A stretch of 64,000 nt of DNA from Massilia terrae (GTDB taxonomy: Bacteria; Pseudomonadota; Gammaproteobacteria; Burkholderiales; Burkholderiaceae_D): positions 310,001 through 374,000 of the forward strand of contig NZ_JANUGU010000001.1 of NCBI RefSeq assembly GCF_024753145.1. Direction: 5' to 3'. Shown in pieces: positions 29,669 through 38,454 of the stretch; position 1 is the stretch's first letter, and every line of letters starts with the position of its first letter. A program made the position numbers and the translations under genes. The notes beneath the pieces were generated by a model. That model saw nothing but the letters and a program-made list of their open reading frames with translations, did no database searches and was not told where the DNA came from.

Positions 29669-29965
29669 CTACGCGTGATGTACCAGACGGTGGAAATGCA
29701 CGTGGGCGAGCGCGTCATGTACAAGCGTATAGCATGCGCCGATTGCGAAAGACCATAGCATCATCACGGCCAAGGCATAAACAAACTGGCGCCATGGGTG
29801 GAGTTCGGATGCCTGCAGGAGGCGGAAGTTCATTCCATGGAACAGGGCGTTCATGAACCCGAGGAATTGCGCAGGCCACAGCACCTCGACGAGAGTACAG
29901 AGCGAATAGAATACAGCCACGGTCACTGACAGTGCGACGCCATTTTGTAACGGTTTCATTTTCAT
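29669..29965 (-). CDS. DUF5676 family small membrane protein
   Basis: A 98-residue inner-membrane protein with two hydrophobic segments (about residues 10-33 and 62-84) and a His-rich C-terminus (HDALAHVHFHRLVHHA). It fits the DUF5676 family, often encoded beside copper/silver resistance genes. The His cluster suggests metal contact, an inference. It is last in a minus-strand set with the lipoprotein, methyltransferase-fold and DUF2933 genes. Confidence 0.7.
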   Translation of the reverse strand: MKMKPLQNGVALSVTVAVFYSLCTLVEVLWPAQFLGFMNALFHGMNFRLLQASELHPWRQFVYALAVMMLWSFAIGACYTLVHDALAHVHFHRLVHHA

Positions 29966-30061
29966 TCACCTCTTTAAAGAGACGGCGCGAACGAAGGCAG
30001 TTGGCGTTCCTTTGCTGCTTGATCTAACGCGCCAGGAGCGCGCATCTGGTTCATCGTGCCG

Positions 30062-30472
30062 CTACTGACACTGCTTGCGCATCATCTCCATATGCTGTTG
30101 GCGCATTTCGGGTGACATACCTTGCATGTTCCGCTCCATCATCGCTTGCCTGTCCTGTTCGGTCGGCGCATTTTGCATGGCGCGATACATTGCGCACATC
30201 GATTCCTTGTTCATATGCTGAGGCTCCCCCTTGGCGCTGGGTCCGCAGGGCATCATCCCACAACCAGCATTGCCCCCCATCATACTTCCGCCTTCCATTT
30301 GGTCTGCCGGCATCGATGTGCCTGGGCTTGGACCATTTGTCCTGTCGGCAGTCTGTGCTGGGTGATGTTGCTCATGATCTTGGTCGCCTCGAGGATTGGC
30401 ACAAGCAGCGAGGCCGAAAATCATCAGCAGGCTAGCCAGGCTGACGATCGAGCGAGTTGAAATTGTCCGCAT
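30062..30472 (-). CDS. Met/His/Cys-rich exported lipoprotein
   Basis: A 136-residue protein with a lipoprotein signal peptide; the lipobox is GLAAC, with Cys at about residue 24. The mature part is rich in Met, His and Cys (MMGGNAGCGMMPCG; EMRQQHMEMMRKQCQ), a composition typical of periplasmic copper-binding proteins. No known domain is recognised. Position beside DUF5676 and DUF2933 and divergent from a Cu+ ATPase supports a role in metal buffering. Confidence 0.7.
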   Translation of the reverse strand: MRTISTRSIVSLASLLMIFGLAACANPRGDQDHEQHHPAQTADRTNGPSPGTSMPADQMEGGSMMGGNAGCGMMPCGPSAKGEPQHMNKESMCAMYRAMQNAPTEQDRQAMMERNMQGMSPEMRQQHMEMMRKQCQ

Positions 30473-30535
30473 TTCCTAGTTCCTTTTGGTTGAGGTTGGG
30501 GCCCGCAGGAAGTTGGCGCCGCCGGGCCGGCGATG

Positions 30536-31216
30536 TTATCCGTGCCGTTCACGGCCAACTTTGTCGGGCGAACCCGATAAGTGCCTGAAACGCGGGAAGA
30601 ATGAGGGTACTTCCTTCACGTACCGCCGATAGGTATCGCCAAACGCCGCGATCGACTCGTGTTCCTCCACACGTGCCAAATGCACGTACATTCCGACGAG
30701 AATTGGAAAGAGAATCAATGTCACGATCGTGGGCCACTGCAATAGAAAGCCGAACATGATGATCACAAATCCTACGTATTGAGGATGGCGTACCTTGGCG
30801 TAAGGACCGGCGGTCGCGAGGGTATGCGCGCGCTGGGCCTTATAGAGCCCGTCCCATGCCGAAGCCAACAACATAAACCCGAGAACGATCAACAGGTCGC
30901 TTGCAATATGAAGGGCACCGAAGTGTGGATTGACCTGAATCCCCGTCACCGTTTCGAAAAGGTGTCCAGCATCGTGCGACAGAAAATCCACTCCGGGAAA
31001 ATGCCGGGTCAGCCAAGGAAGCAGGAGATAGATCGTCAGGGGGAAGCCATACATTTCAGTGAACAGCGCGACGAGAAAGGCCGAGAAAGCGCTAAACGAA
31101 CGCCAATCCCTGCGAGTTTGTGGACGGGCAAAGCTGAAGGCGAAGATGATGAATACCAAGGAATTGACGACGACCAAGCCCCACAAGCCATATGCCGGTG
31201 CATTGTCAGGAGTCAT
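30536..31216 (-). CDS. Isoprenylcysteine carboxyl methyltransferase-fold membrane protein
   Basis: A 226-residue polytopic membrane protein with five or so hydrophobic segments. The C-terminal part carries the ICMT/PEMT SAM-binding signature: GPYAKVRHPQYVGF, and a downstream Glu pair in ARVEEHESIAAFGDTYRRY. Bacterial members are common beside metal-resistance genes, with no settled substrate. Its 5' end overlaps DUF2933 by 11 bases, so the two are translated together. Confidence 0.8.
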   Translation of the reverse strand: MTPDNAPAYGLWGLVVVNSLVFIIFAFSFARPQTRRDWRSFSAFSAFLVALFTEMYGFPLTIYLLLPWLTRHFPGVDFLSHDAGHLFETVTGIQVNPHFGALHIASDLLIVLGFMLLASAWDGLYKAQRAHTLATAGPYAKVRHPQYVGFVIIMFGFLLQWPTIVTLILFPILVGMYVHLARVEEHESIAAFGDTYRRYVKEVPSFFPRFRHLSGSPDKVGRERHG

Positions 31217-31445
31217 GGGCAGCTCCCACTGAAGTATCTTGTACGGTGCCCGACGGGTGTTGGCGATGTCGTCCGTGGTGGTGAAACAAATGCATCAACG
31301 GACATGCCAACACCAATAGATAGGGCAAAATGCCAAACACGTGCGCACTGTGTCCTGTAATCAGGAAAAAGAGGGCAATCGCCACAAAACCTGCCAGAAC
31401 CCATCTTGTCCGGCGGCCCATCTCGCTGTGGTCTTGCTGAAACAT
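31206..31445 (-). CDS. DUF2933 family membrane protein
   Basis: A 79-residue protein with a pair of hydrophobic segments (about residues 14-34 and 37-50) and a His-rich loop (HLFHHHGRHRQH). It matches the DUF2933 family, found with copper resistance operons. First gene of the minus-strand set, divergent from the copper ATPase with 209 bases between starts; that gap holds an FNR-type box. Confidence 0.75.
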   Translation of the reverse strand: MFQQDHSEMGRRTRWVLAGFVAIALFFLITGHSAHVFGILPYLLVLACPLMHLFHHHGRHRQHPSGTVQDTSVGAAHDS

Positions 31446-31601
31446 GGCAGTTCCGTGTGTGGCACCGCGCTACAACGTAAGTACATTTTTATTTCGCATT
31501 TCGAGGAAGTCAAGCAAGGTGAATGCGGAAGCGGAACGTTAGCCGGGCAAAGTGCAATGTGCTGCTCCCGGTGGGGCTGCTTCGCGGCATGTCTGGGAGA
31601 G

Positions 31602-31615
31602 TTGATCAACATCAA
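31602..31615. promoter_or_regulatory. FNR/ANR-type box upstream of copA
   Basis: A perfect TTGAT-N4-ATCAA site (TTGATCAACATCAA), 39 bases before the copA ATG and 156 bases upstream of DUF2933. No clear -10 lies at the activating distance toward copA, so the direction of control is open. Confidence 0.6.
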
Positions 31616-31654
31616 GGAATTAACTGATGAGCGTCAAAAGCATCAGGCTAAGCG

Positions 31655-33877
31655 ATGAAAAATTTGCCAACGACCGACCACGATCACTACTCTCACCAAC
31701 ACCTGCATGTGGATGCGACGCCGGCATCCGTGGGCGCCGGCGAGCACGGCATCACGGAGCAGGCGGCCGGAACCATCTATACCTGCCCCATGCACCCCCA
31801 GATCCGGCAGCCGGCGCCCGGAAACTGTCCGATCTGCGGCATGACCCTGGAACCGGTGCTGCCCTCGCTGGAGGAGGGGCCCAATCCTGAACTGGTGGAC
31901 TTCCAGCGCCGCTTCTGGTGGACCCTGCCGCTGACGATCATCGTGACTGTGCTGGCGATGGCGGCCGATCGTTTGTTGGTTGGCGGATTCGAAGGACAAA
32001 GTTACGCCGAGTTCTTGCTCGGCACGCCGGTAGTGCTGTGGGCCGGCTGGCCGTTCCTGCGGCGCGCGGCCGAGTCGCTGGTCAAGCGCAGTCCCAATAT
32101 GTGGACCTTGATCGGGACCGGCGTCAGTTCCGCCTACGGCTACAGCGTGGCGGCGACCTTTGCTCCGCATCTCTTCCCGGAATCTTTCATGATGCATGGG
32201 CGGGTCGCCGTGTACTTCGAGGCGGCGGCGGTCATCATTTCGCTCACGCTGCTTGGGCAGATCCTCGAGCTCAGGGCCCGCTCCGAGACCTCGGCCGCAA
32301 TCAAGGCGCTGCTCGGGCTCGCGCCCAAGACCGCGCGCCGCATCCGCGCCGACGGCAGCGAGGAAGACGTGCTGCTGGCGCATGTGCAGATCGGCGACAC
32401 CCTGCGCATCCGGCCGGGTGAGAAGGTGCCGGTCGACGGCGTCGTTCTGGATGGTGAGAGCTCGCTGAACGAATCGATGCTAACCGGCGAGCCCGTTCCC
32501 GTGACCAAGCGGCCCGGCGACAAGGTGATCGGCGCGACCATCAACGCCAGCGGCAGCCTCATCATTCAGGCCGAGAAGGTCGGCGGGCAGACGGTGCTGT
32601 CGCAGATCGTGCAAATGGTGGCGCAGGCGCAGCGCTCGCGCGCGCCGATGCAGCGCCTGGCCGACCTGGTGGCCGGCTATTTCGTGGTCGTTGTGGTCGG
32701 GCTGGCCGTGCTGACCCTGCTTGGGTGGGGCCTGTTCGGTCCGCAGCCGAGCTGGGTGTACGGATTGGTGAATGCGGTGTCCGTGCTGATCATTGCCTGC
32801 CCGTGCGCGCTTGGCCTGGCTACGCCGATGTCGATCATGGCGGCGACGGGCCAGGCAGCGACCAGAGGCGTGCTGTTCCGCGACGCGGCCGCCATCGAAG
32901 CGCTGCGTGAGGTTGACACACTGATCGTCGACAAGACCGGCACCCTGACCGAAGGAAAGCCGGCGTTTTCGGCGGTGGTCGGCGCGGCTGGCTGGAACGA
33001 GGACCAGGTGCTGGCGCTGGCGGCAAGCCTCGACCAGGGCAGTGAACATCCGCTCGCCCATGCAATCGTCGCTGAAGCTCGGCGCCGCGCGCTTCAATTG
33101 CTTAGGCCAGAAAACTTCGAGTCGTCCAGCGGTATCGGCGTGCGCGGCACGGTTGCCGGCGTCAAGGTCGTACTCGGCAACACGGTGCTGATGGACAGCA
33201 CCGGTGTCGACTGGCAGCCCTTGCGCGATGAGGCCGAGCGCTTGCGGCACGACGGCGCCAGCGTGATGTACCTGGCGCGCGATGGCCGGCTCGCCGGCCT
33301 GCTGGCTGTGGCCGACCCCGTAAAAGTGACCACCGCCGAGGCGCTGGCCGACCTGCGCGCCACCGGCTTGTCGGTCGTGATGGCAACCGGCGATGGCGTC
33401 ACGACCGCGCGCTCCGTCGGCGCGCGGCTCGGCATCGACGAGGTCTACGGCGAGGTCAGGCCGCAAGACAAGCTGGCGCTGGTCGAGCGCTACCAGCAGC
33501 AGGGCAGGTTGGTGGCGATGGCTGGCGACGGGATCAACGACGCGCCGGCGCTGGCCAAGGCCAACGTCGGCATCGCGATGGGTACCGGGACGGATGTGGC
33601 GATCAACAGCGCACACGTCACCCTGGTCAAGGGCGATTTGCGGGCGATTGGCACGGCGCGCGCGATTTCGGTCGCTACGGTACGCAATATGCACCAGAAT
33701 CTCGGCTTCGCCTTTGTCTACAACGCGCTGGGGATGCCGGTCGCGGCGGGGCTGCTGTACCCGCTAACGGGCCAGTTGCTTTCTCCGATGATCGCGGCGC
33801 TCGCCATGAGCCTGAGCTCGGTGTCGGTGGTACTGAACGCGCTCCGGCTGCGTGGTTCCGGCGCGCCGCGGCCTTGA
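31655..33877 (+). CDS. copA: Copper-translocating P-type ATPase
   Basis: A 740-residue P1B-type ATPase that exports Cu+ (or Ag+) across the inner membrane. A His-rich N-terminus leads to a heavy-metal-binding domain ([20 protein letters not shown], residues 42-61) instead of classical CxxC ferredoxin-like domains. The membrane metal site CPC ([11 protein letters not shown]), phosphorylation motif [11 protein letters not shown] locus [18 protein letters not shown] hinge, and the late-TM YNALGMP and MSLSSVSVV motifs define the Cu+ class. The architecture resembles SilP/CopA2-like pumps. Upstream lies a perfect FNR box. Confidence 0.92.
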   Translation: MKNLPTTDHDHYSHQHLHVDATPASVGAGEHGITEQAAGTIYTCPMHPQIRQPAPGNCPICGMTLEPVLPSLEEGPNPELVDFQRRFWWTLPLTIIVTVLAMAADRLLVGGFEGQSYAEFLLGTPVVLWAGWPFLRRAAESLVKRSPNMWTLIGTGVSSAYGYSVAATFAPHLFPESFMMHGRVAVYFEAAAVIISLTLLGQILELRARSETSAAIKALLGLAPKTARRIRADGSEEDVLLAHVQIGDTLRIRPGEKVPVDGVVLDGESSLNESMLTGEPVPVTKRPGDKVIGATINASGSLIIQAEKVGGQTVLSQIVQMVAQAQRSRAPMQRLADLVAGYFVVVVVGLAVLTLLGWGLFGPQPSWVYGLVNAVSVLIIACPCALGLATPMSIMAATGQAATRGVLFRDAAAIEALREVDTLIVDKTGTLTEGKPAFSAVVGAAGWNEDQVLALAASLDQGSEHPLAHAIVAEARRRALQLLRPENFESSSGIGVRGTVAGVKVVLGNTVLMDSTGVDWQPLRDEAERLRHDGASVMYLARDGRLAGLLAVADPVKVTTAEALADLRATGLSVVMATGDGVTTARSVGARLGIDEVYGEVRPQDKLALVERYQQQGRLVAMAGDGINDAPALAKANVGIAMGTGTDVAINSAHVTLVKGDLRAIGTARAISVATVRNMHQNLGFAFVYNALGMPVAAGLLYPLTGQLLSPMIAALAMSLSSVSVVLNALRLRGSGAPRP

Positions 33878-34051
33878 CGCTGCGGCGGCTTGCCACCCCG
33901 TGACGACCTTGTGATGGCGGCCACGCCAGTCTCTTTCCTCAACAGGCTGTAGAATCGAGCTTATCGTTAAGCAAACTGCCACGCGTGCTTCGCCGGATTG
34001 CTGTCCGGGCACGTCATGGCCGTGGGATCTATTGGGAGGGGAACGCGCGTG

Positions 34052-35359
34052 ATGATCGATCGTTTCAGTTTGAGCCATGCGCAACGCGTGCCGCTGGCCG
34101 CGGAAATCCATTCGCGTCCGTTTCTTCGTCTGCTGGGACCGGAGGCCATCACCCACCTGGCGGTGTGCCGCAGCGGCGACACCGGGCCTCCAAACGGAAA
34201 CAACTCCGAGCAGCACGCGCTGCTGGCGGAACTCTGCACGCACTTCGGCGTCGCGCCGCCAAGCGCCGGCGCCAGCCACTTCTACCATGACTTCGGGCGT
34301 TTCCGCCTCAAATGGGAATGCCACACCGAGTTCGCGACCTATACGCTTGCCGAGCGCGTCGACGACGGCCTGGCCGTCGAGCAGCTGTTCGCGAAGCTGC
34401 CGCTGGCGCATTTGCCCGAGGCCTGGCTGCTAGCGCTGGCCGGGCGCGTGATCGCGGCCGTGCACGTGTCGCTCCAGGGAGGAGCAGCCGATGCCTTCGC
34501 ACTCGGCGGCGCCTTTGGCGGCAACCTGCTGGTGGGCGCCCGCGTGATGCAGGGCGGCGAGCTGTGGACCGATTTCGCGATCCAGGCCGATGGCTTCAGC
34601 CGCTTCGTCCTGCGCGACGTGGACATGCGCGCGCAGCAGGCCGGACGCCTCGTGCAGCGCACCCTGGAGATCGAAACCTACCGGATGATGGCGCTGCTGG
34701 GCCTGCCCGCCGCGCGCCAGGTGGCGTCCGAGCTGGACGACATCGAGGCCAAGCTGGCCGCGCTGGCGACGGCCATGGTGGCCACCAGCGAAACGCCCGG
34801 TGGCGAACAGGACCTGCTCGAACAGATCACGCGCCTGGCGGTGCGGCTCGAGAAGCTCACGCTGGATAACGGTTATCGCTTTTCGGCCTCGAAGGCCTAC
34901 TATCGCCTGGTGAACGCACGCATCGACGAACTGCGCGAATCGCGAATCGAGGGCGTGCCCACGGTCGAGGAGTTCATGGAGCGCCGCCTGGCCCCGGCGA
35001 TGAGCACCTGCGAGGCGATCGCCGAACGCCAGGAGGCGCTGGTCCGCCGCATCGCCAACACCAATGACCTGCTGCGTACGCGCGTGGGCATCGTGCAGGA
35101 AATGCAGAACCGGCAAATCCTGCAGTCGATGGACCGGCGCGCCGCCCAGCAACTGCGGCTCCAGCAAGCGGTCGAGGGCCTGTCGGTGGCGGCCATCTCA
35201 TATTACGTGGTGGGCCTGCTCGGTTATTCCGGCAAGGCCGCCAAGGGGCTGGGCTTGCCGATCAATCCGGAGGTGGCGACCGGCCTGCTGGTGCCGGTGG
35301 TCGCGTGCGTGGTGTGGCTGGGCCTGCGCCGCATGCACAAGCGCTTCAGCCACGGTTGA
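34052..35359 (+). CDS. DUF3422 family membrane protein
   Basis: A 435-residue protein of the DUF3422 family. A long soluble N-terminal region starts at FSLSHAQRVPLAAEIHSRPF. A helical middle section has heptad-like Leu/Arg/Glu patterns (about residues 235-345), and two C-terminal membrane helices follow (AISYYVVGLLGYSGKAAKGL and TGLLVPVVACVVWLGL). The ATG at 34052 follows GGGAGGGG; longer readings are possible but less convincing. Family function is unknown. It lies between the copper ATPase and an FNR-like box. Confidence 0.85.
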   Translation: MIDRFSLSHAQRVPLAAEIHSRPFLRLLGPEAITHLAVCRSGDTGPPNGNNSEQHALLAELCTHFGVAPPSAGASHFYHDFGRFRLKWECHTEFATYTLAERVDDGLAVEQLFAKLPLAHLPEAWLLALAGRVIAAVHVSLQGGAADAFALGGAFGGNLLVGARVMQGGELWTDFAIQADGFSRFVLRDVDMRAQQAGRLVQRTLEIETYRMMALLGLPAARQVASELDDIEAKLAALATAMVATSETPGGEQDLLEQITRLAVRLEKLTLDNGYRFSASKAYYRLVNARIDELRESRIEGVPTVEEFMERRLAPAMSTCEAIAERQEALVRRIANTNDLLRTRVGIVQEMQNRQILQSMDRRAAQQLRLQQAVEGLSVAAISYYVVGLLGYSGKAAKGLGLPINPEVATGLLVPVVACVVWLGLRRMHKRFSHG

Positions 35360-35379
35360 TGGAGCGAGCATTGGTCAGC

Positions 35380-35393
35380 ATGATGTAGATCAA
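35380..35393. promoter_or_regulatory. FNR-like box upstream of the beta-CASP RNase
   Basis: ATGATGTAGATCAA matches TTGAT-N4-ATCAA with one mismatch in the left half. It lies 117 bases before the RNase ATG. Weaker than the two perfect boxes; its interest comes from recurrence in the same module. Confidence 0.4.
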
Positions 35394-35510
35394 AAAACGC
35401 TTCAATTTTTCTTGCTCTTGGCGGTCTCCGGTGCGCCATGGCCTTGCTGATGGCCTATGCTGTTTGTGTTCCGTCGCGTAATCTTGGACGAGGCGGGCCA
35501 GGAGCAAATC

Positions 35511-36872
35511 ATGCAAATTCAATTTTTGGGCGCAACCGGTACCGTCACCGGTTCCAAGTACCTGCTGACATGCGATGGGCAGCGCATCCTGGTGGACTGT
35601 GGCTTGTTCCAGGGCTACAAACAGTTGCGCTTGCGCAATTGGAACGCGCTGCCGGTGGCGCCGGACGACATCGACGCCGTGGTCCTGACCCACGCGCACC
35701 TGGATCATAGCGGCTACCTTCCGGTGCTGGTCAGGGACGGTTTTCGCGGCAAGATATTGTGCAGCGAAGCGACCTATGAACTCTGCAAGATATTGCTGCC
35801 CGACAGCGGCCGCTTGCTGGAAGAGGAAGCGACCCACGCCAACCGGAAGGGCTACTCGAAACACGCGCCCGCGCTGCCGCTCTACACGGAGGCCGATGCG
35901 GTGCGGGCGCTGTCCCGTTTTGCGCCTGTGCCTTTCGACAAGCCATTTGCTGTTTGCGGAAAACTGACGGGCCGCCTGGCCCTCGCTGGCCACATCCTGG
36001 GCGCGGCCATGGTCACCATCAGCAGCGGCGCCAGGACCGTGACCTTCTCCGGCGACCTGGGGCGCGAGCATGATTCGATCATGGTGGCGCCGGACCACAT
36101 CGCCGCCAGCGATTATCTGGTCGTCGAATCCACCTATGGCGACCGGCTGCACGACCCGGTCGATCCGGCGCTTCAGCTGGGGGAGACCATCCGCAAGACC
36201 GCGGCGCGTGGTGGGGTGACCGTGATACCGGCGTTTGCGGTCGGACGTGCACAATCGATTCTGTATGCCATCCATCAGCTCAAGGAGCAGGGCCAGATCC
36301 CGGCGGCGCTGCCGGTCTACCTGAACAGCCCGATGGCGACGGATGCCACCGCGCTCTATCAGAAATACCACGCGCTGCACCGCCTGAGCCGCCATGAATG
36401 CGAAGCCATGTGCCGCACCGCGCACATCGTCAACAGCGTGGAGGAATCGATCGCGTTGAACCAGCGCCGGGTTCCGATGGTGATCATCGCCGCCAGCGGC
36501 ATGGCGACCGGGGGCAGGGTGCTGCACCACCTGAAGGCCTTCGCCGGCGATCCTCGCAATTCGATCGAGTTCGTCGGCTTCCAGGCCGGCGGCACGCGGG
36601 GAGCGGCCATGGTGGCCGGCGCGACGGCAATCAAGATCTTTGGCGAGTATGTACCGGTGCGCGCCCACGTCGGCCACATCGACAATCTGTCGGCCCATGC
36701 CGACGCCGATGAGATCATGCGCTGGCTCGGCCATTTCCTGCGGCCGCCGGCATGTACCTTCGTCACGCACGGCGAGCCTGCCGCGGCCGATGCGCTGCGC
36801 CACCGCATCGAAGAGGAGCTGCACTGGAATTGCCGGGTGCCGGAATACCTCGAATCGCAGGAGCTGGCATGA
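35511..36872 (+). CDS. MBL-fold beta-CASP RNA-processing exonuclease
   Basis: A 453-residue metallo-beta-lactamase/beta-CASP nuclease of the CPSF/YSH1-like bacterial group. Zinc ligands lie in LTHAHLDHSGYLP (HxHxDH, about residue 60), in HILGAAM (about 160), and in the DLGREHD stretch. The beta-CASP motifs include SGMATGGRVLHHLK and HIDNLSAHADADE. The ATG at 35511 behind CAGGAGCAAATC is chosen, and the family N-terminus MQIQFLGATGTVTGS supports it. Genes of this family often sit with stress and anaerobic-metabolism genes, as here. Confidence 0.9.
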   Translation: MQIQFLGATGTVTGSKYLLTCDGQRILVDCGLFQGYKQLRLRNWNALPVAPDDIDAVVLTHAHLDHSGYLPVLVRDGFRGKILCSEATYELCKILLPDSGRLLEEEATHANRKGYSKHAPALPLYTEADAVRALSRFAPVPFDKPFAVCGKLTGRLALAGHILGAAMVTISSGARTVTFSGDLGREHDSIMVAPDHIAASDYLVVESTYGDRLHDPVDPALQLGETIRKTAARGGVTVIPAFAVGRAQSILYAIHQLKEQGQIPAALPVYLNSPMATDATALYQKYHALHRLSRHECEAMCRTAHIVNSVEESIALNQRRVPMVIIAASGMATGGRVLHHLKAFAGDPRNSIEFVGFQAGGTRGAAMVAGATAIKIFGEYVPVRAHVGHIDNLSAHADADEIMRWLGHFLRPPACTFVTHGEPAAADALRHRIEEELHWNCRVPEYLESQELA

Positions 36873-36933
36873 TCGCCCTGGACGCCAACAGAACTGTCCC
36901 GCTGTCTGAAAATCGCTAACCAAGGAAACCACC

Positions 36934-37482
36934 ATGGCATCCAGCCCAACCATCCGATATGGCGCCCTGGCCCAGACGTTTCACTGGCTCACCGCGGTCC
37001 TGGTCGTCACCGCCTTCATCCTTGGCCCTGAGGGATCCGAGGACGAGGTCTTTCGCGGCGCCGACCTCGGCCGGCAAGCGCACGAAACGCTGGGGCTGGC
37101 TGTCTTCGTCCTGACGGCTGCGCGCCTGCTCTGGCGCCTGGCCGACCGGCGGCCGGATCCGCCGGATGTCGCGCGCTGGATGGACATCGCGTCCAAGGCC
37201 GTGCAAGGCGCGCTGTACCTGCTGTTGTGCGCGGTGCCGCTGAGCGCGGTGATCGGCACCTGGCTTGAGGGCCACCCGGTGACGCTGCTGGCGGGCATCG
37301 AGGTGGCGCCGATGATCGCCGCGTCCCATTCCCTGGGAGAGCGCGTATCGGAGCTGCACGGATTGCTGGGGGATACGCTGATCTGGATCGCCGGCCTGCA
37401 CGCGGCCGCCGCGTTGTTCCATCACTACTTCCTGAAGGACACGGTCCTCGTCACCATGCTGCCGCGCTGGCTGAAGAAATAG
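36934..37482 (+). CDS. Cytochrome b561
   Basis: A 182-residue four-helix di-heme membrane cytochrome. Candidate heme-ligand histidines are in FHWLTAV (about residue 17), QAHETLG (about 49), and a C-terminal pair in ELHGLLG and GLHAAAALFHHY (about 137-165). It would pass electrons between the quinone pool or superoxide and periplasmic or membrane partners. It follows the RNase gene by 61 bases and is convergent with the stress-protein gene. Confidence 0.88.
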   Translation: MASSPTIRYGALAQTFHWLTAVLVVTAFILGPEGSEDEVFRGADLGRQAHETLGLAVFVLTAARLLWRLADRRPDPPDVARWMDIASKAVQGALYLLLCAVPLSAVIGTWLEGHPVTLLAGIEVAPMIAASHSLGERVSELHGLLGDTLIWIAGLHAAAALFHHYFLKDTVLVTMLPRWLKK

Positions 37483-37499
37483 CCTGGCCGCCAGCGAGC

Positions 37500-38336
37500 C
37501 TAATGCGCGAGCAGCGCCGGCACAGTCATGCGTTGCAACACGGCGCGGCTTGCCCCACCCAGCAGCACTTCGCGGAAGCGCGCATGGCCGTAGCACCCCA
37601 TCACCAGCAGGTCGGCGCCTTGTTCGCTGGCCAGCGACAGCAGGGACTCGCCCGCATCATCGCCATATTCCTGCCGCAGGTCGACCGTCACGCCATGCCG
37701 TGACAGGAACAGCGCAATCTCATTGCCGCTCCCGGCCGGGCCCGGATAGCCGTTGAGCCGTTCGACGAGCGCGACCGTGACTTCCTTTGCCTGGACGAGG
37801 AAGGGAAGCGCCATGCGCACGGCGCGCGCCGACTCGGGACTGGCGTTCCAGCCGATCAGGATGCGCTCGAACGAAGGCGCGTGCGCGCCGGCATACGGCA
37901 GCACCATCACCGGACAAGGGCTGTTCATCGCGACATATTCCGGCACCGACGGCCCCTCCGGCTGATCGCGCCCCTGCGGATCGGCCTGTCCGACGATGAC
38001 AAGGTCGGCATACATGGCCTGGGTCGCCAGGGCGTTGGCCGGATCCTCGTCGCCGATCCGGTGCTCGAAGGACGTGATGCCGGCCTGCTGCGCGAGCGCG
38101 TCGAACTGGCGCGAACTGGCTTCGCATTTCTCGCGCAGCTCCTCGAACAGGGGCGACAGCGCCGACAGGTCGACGAGCGCCGGCATGGCGGCGCGGTAAA
38201 CAAGCCGTGCTATCCCGGTCTGCACAATGCCGACCAGGTGCGCTTCCTGCTGCGCCGCGAGCTGGGCGGCAAAGGCAATGCGGTCCGGCGCGCTGTCGGA
38301 CGCGTCGACGTGCACCATGATCGTCTTGTAGTTCAT
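37500..38336 (-). CDS. Universal stress protein (tandem Usp domains)
   Basis: A 278-residue cytoplasmic protein. Domain 1 starts NYKTIMVHVDASDSAP; domain 2 carries FERILIGWNASPES and the ATP-binding-type ending GADLLVMGCYGHARFREVLLGG. The second domain therefore keeps the G-2x-G-9x-G(S/T)-like motif. The ATG at 38336 behind GGGAG is preferred. Tandem Usp proteins are frequent members of oxygen-limitation regulons. Confidence 0.88.
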   Translation of the reverse strand: MNYKTIMVHVDASDSAPDRIAFAAQLAAQQEAHLVGIVQTGIARLVYRAAMPALVDLSALSPLFEELREKCEASSRQFDALAQQAGITSFEHRIGDEDPANALATQAMYADLVIVGQADPQGRDQPEGPSVPEYVAMNSPCPVMVLPYAGAHAPSFERILIGWNASPESARAVRMALPFLVQAKEVTVALVERLNGYPGPAGSGNEIALFLSRHGVTVDLRQEYGDDAGESLLSLASEQGADLLVMGCYGHARFREVLLGGASRAVLQRMTVPALLAH

Positions 38337-38454
38337 GATTGGGCTCCCCGAGCTGCTCGTCCATGGCGGCGCGCGAACGCGGCCGCCAGCTTCAATGTAG
38401 GTCGCGGCGCGCCGCACCGCAACGTCTGGTTGCGCGGGCCACGCTCGCCTTCCG

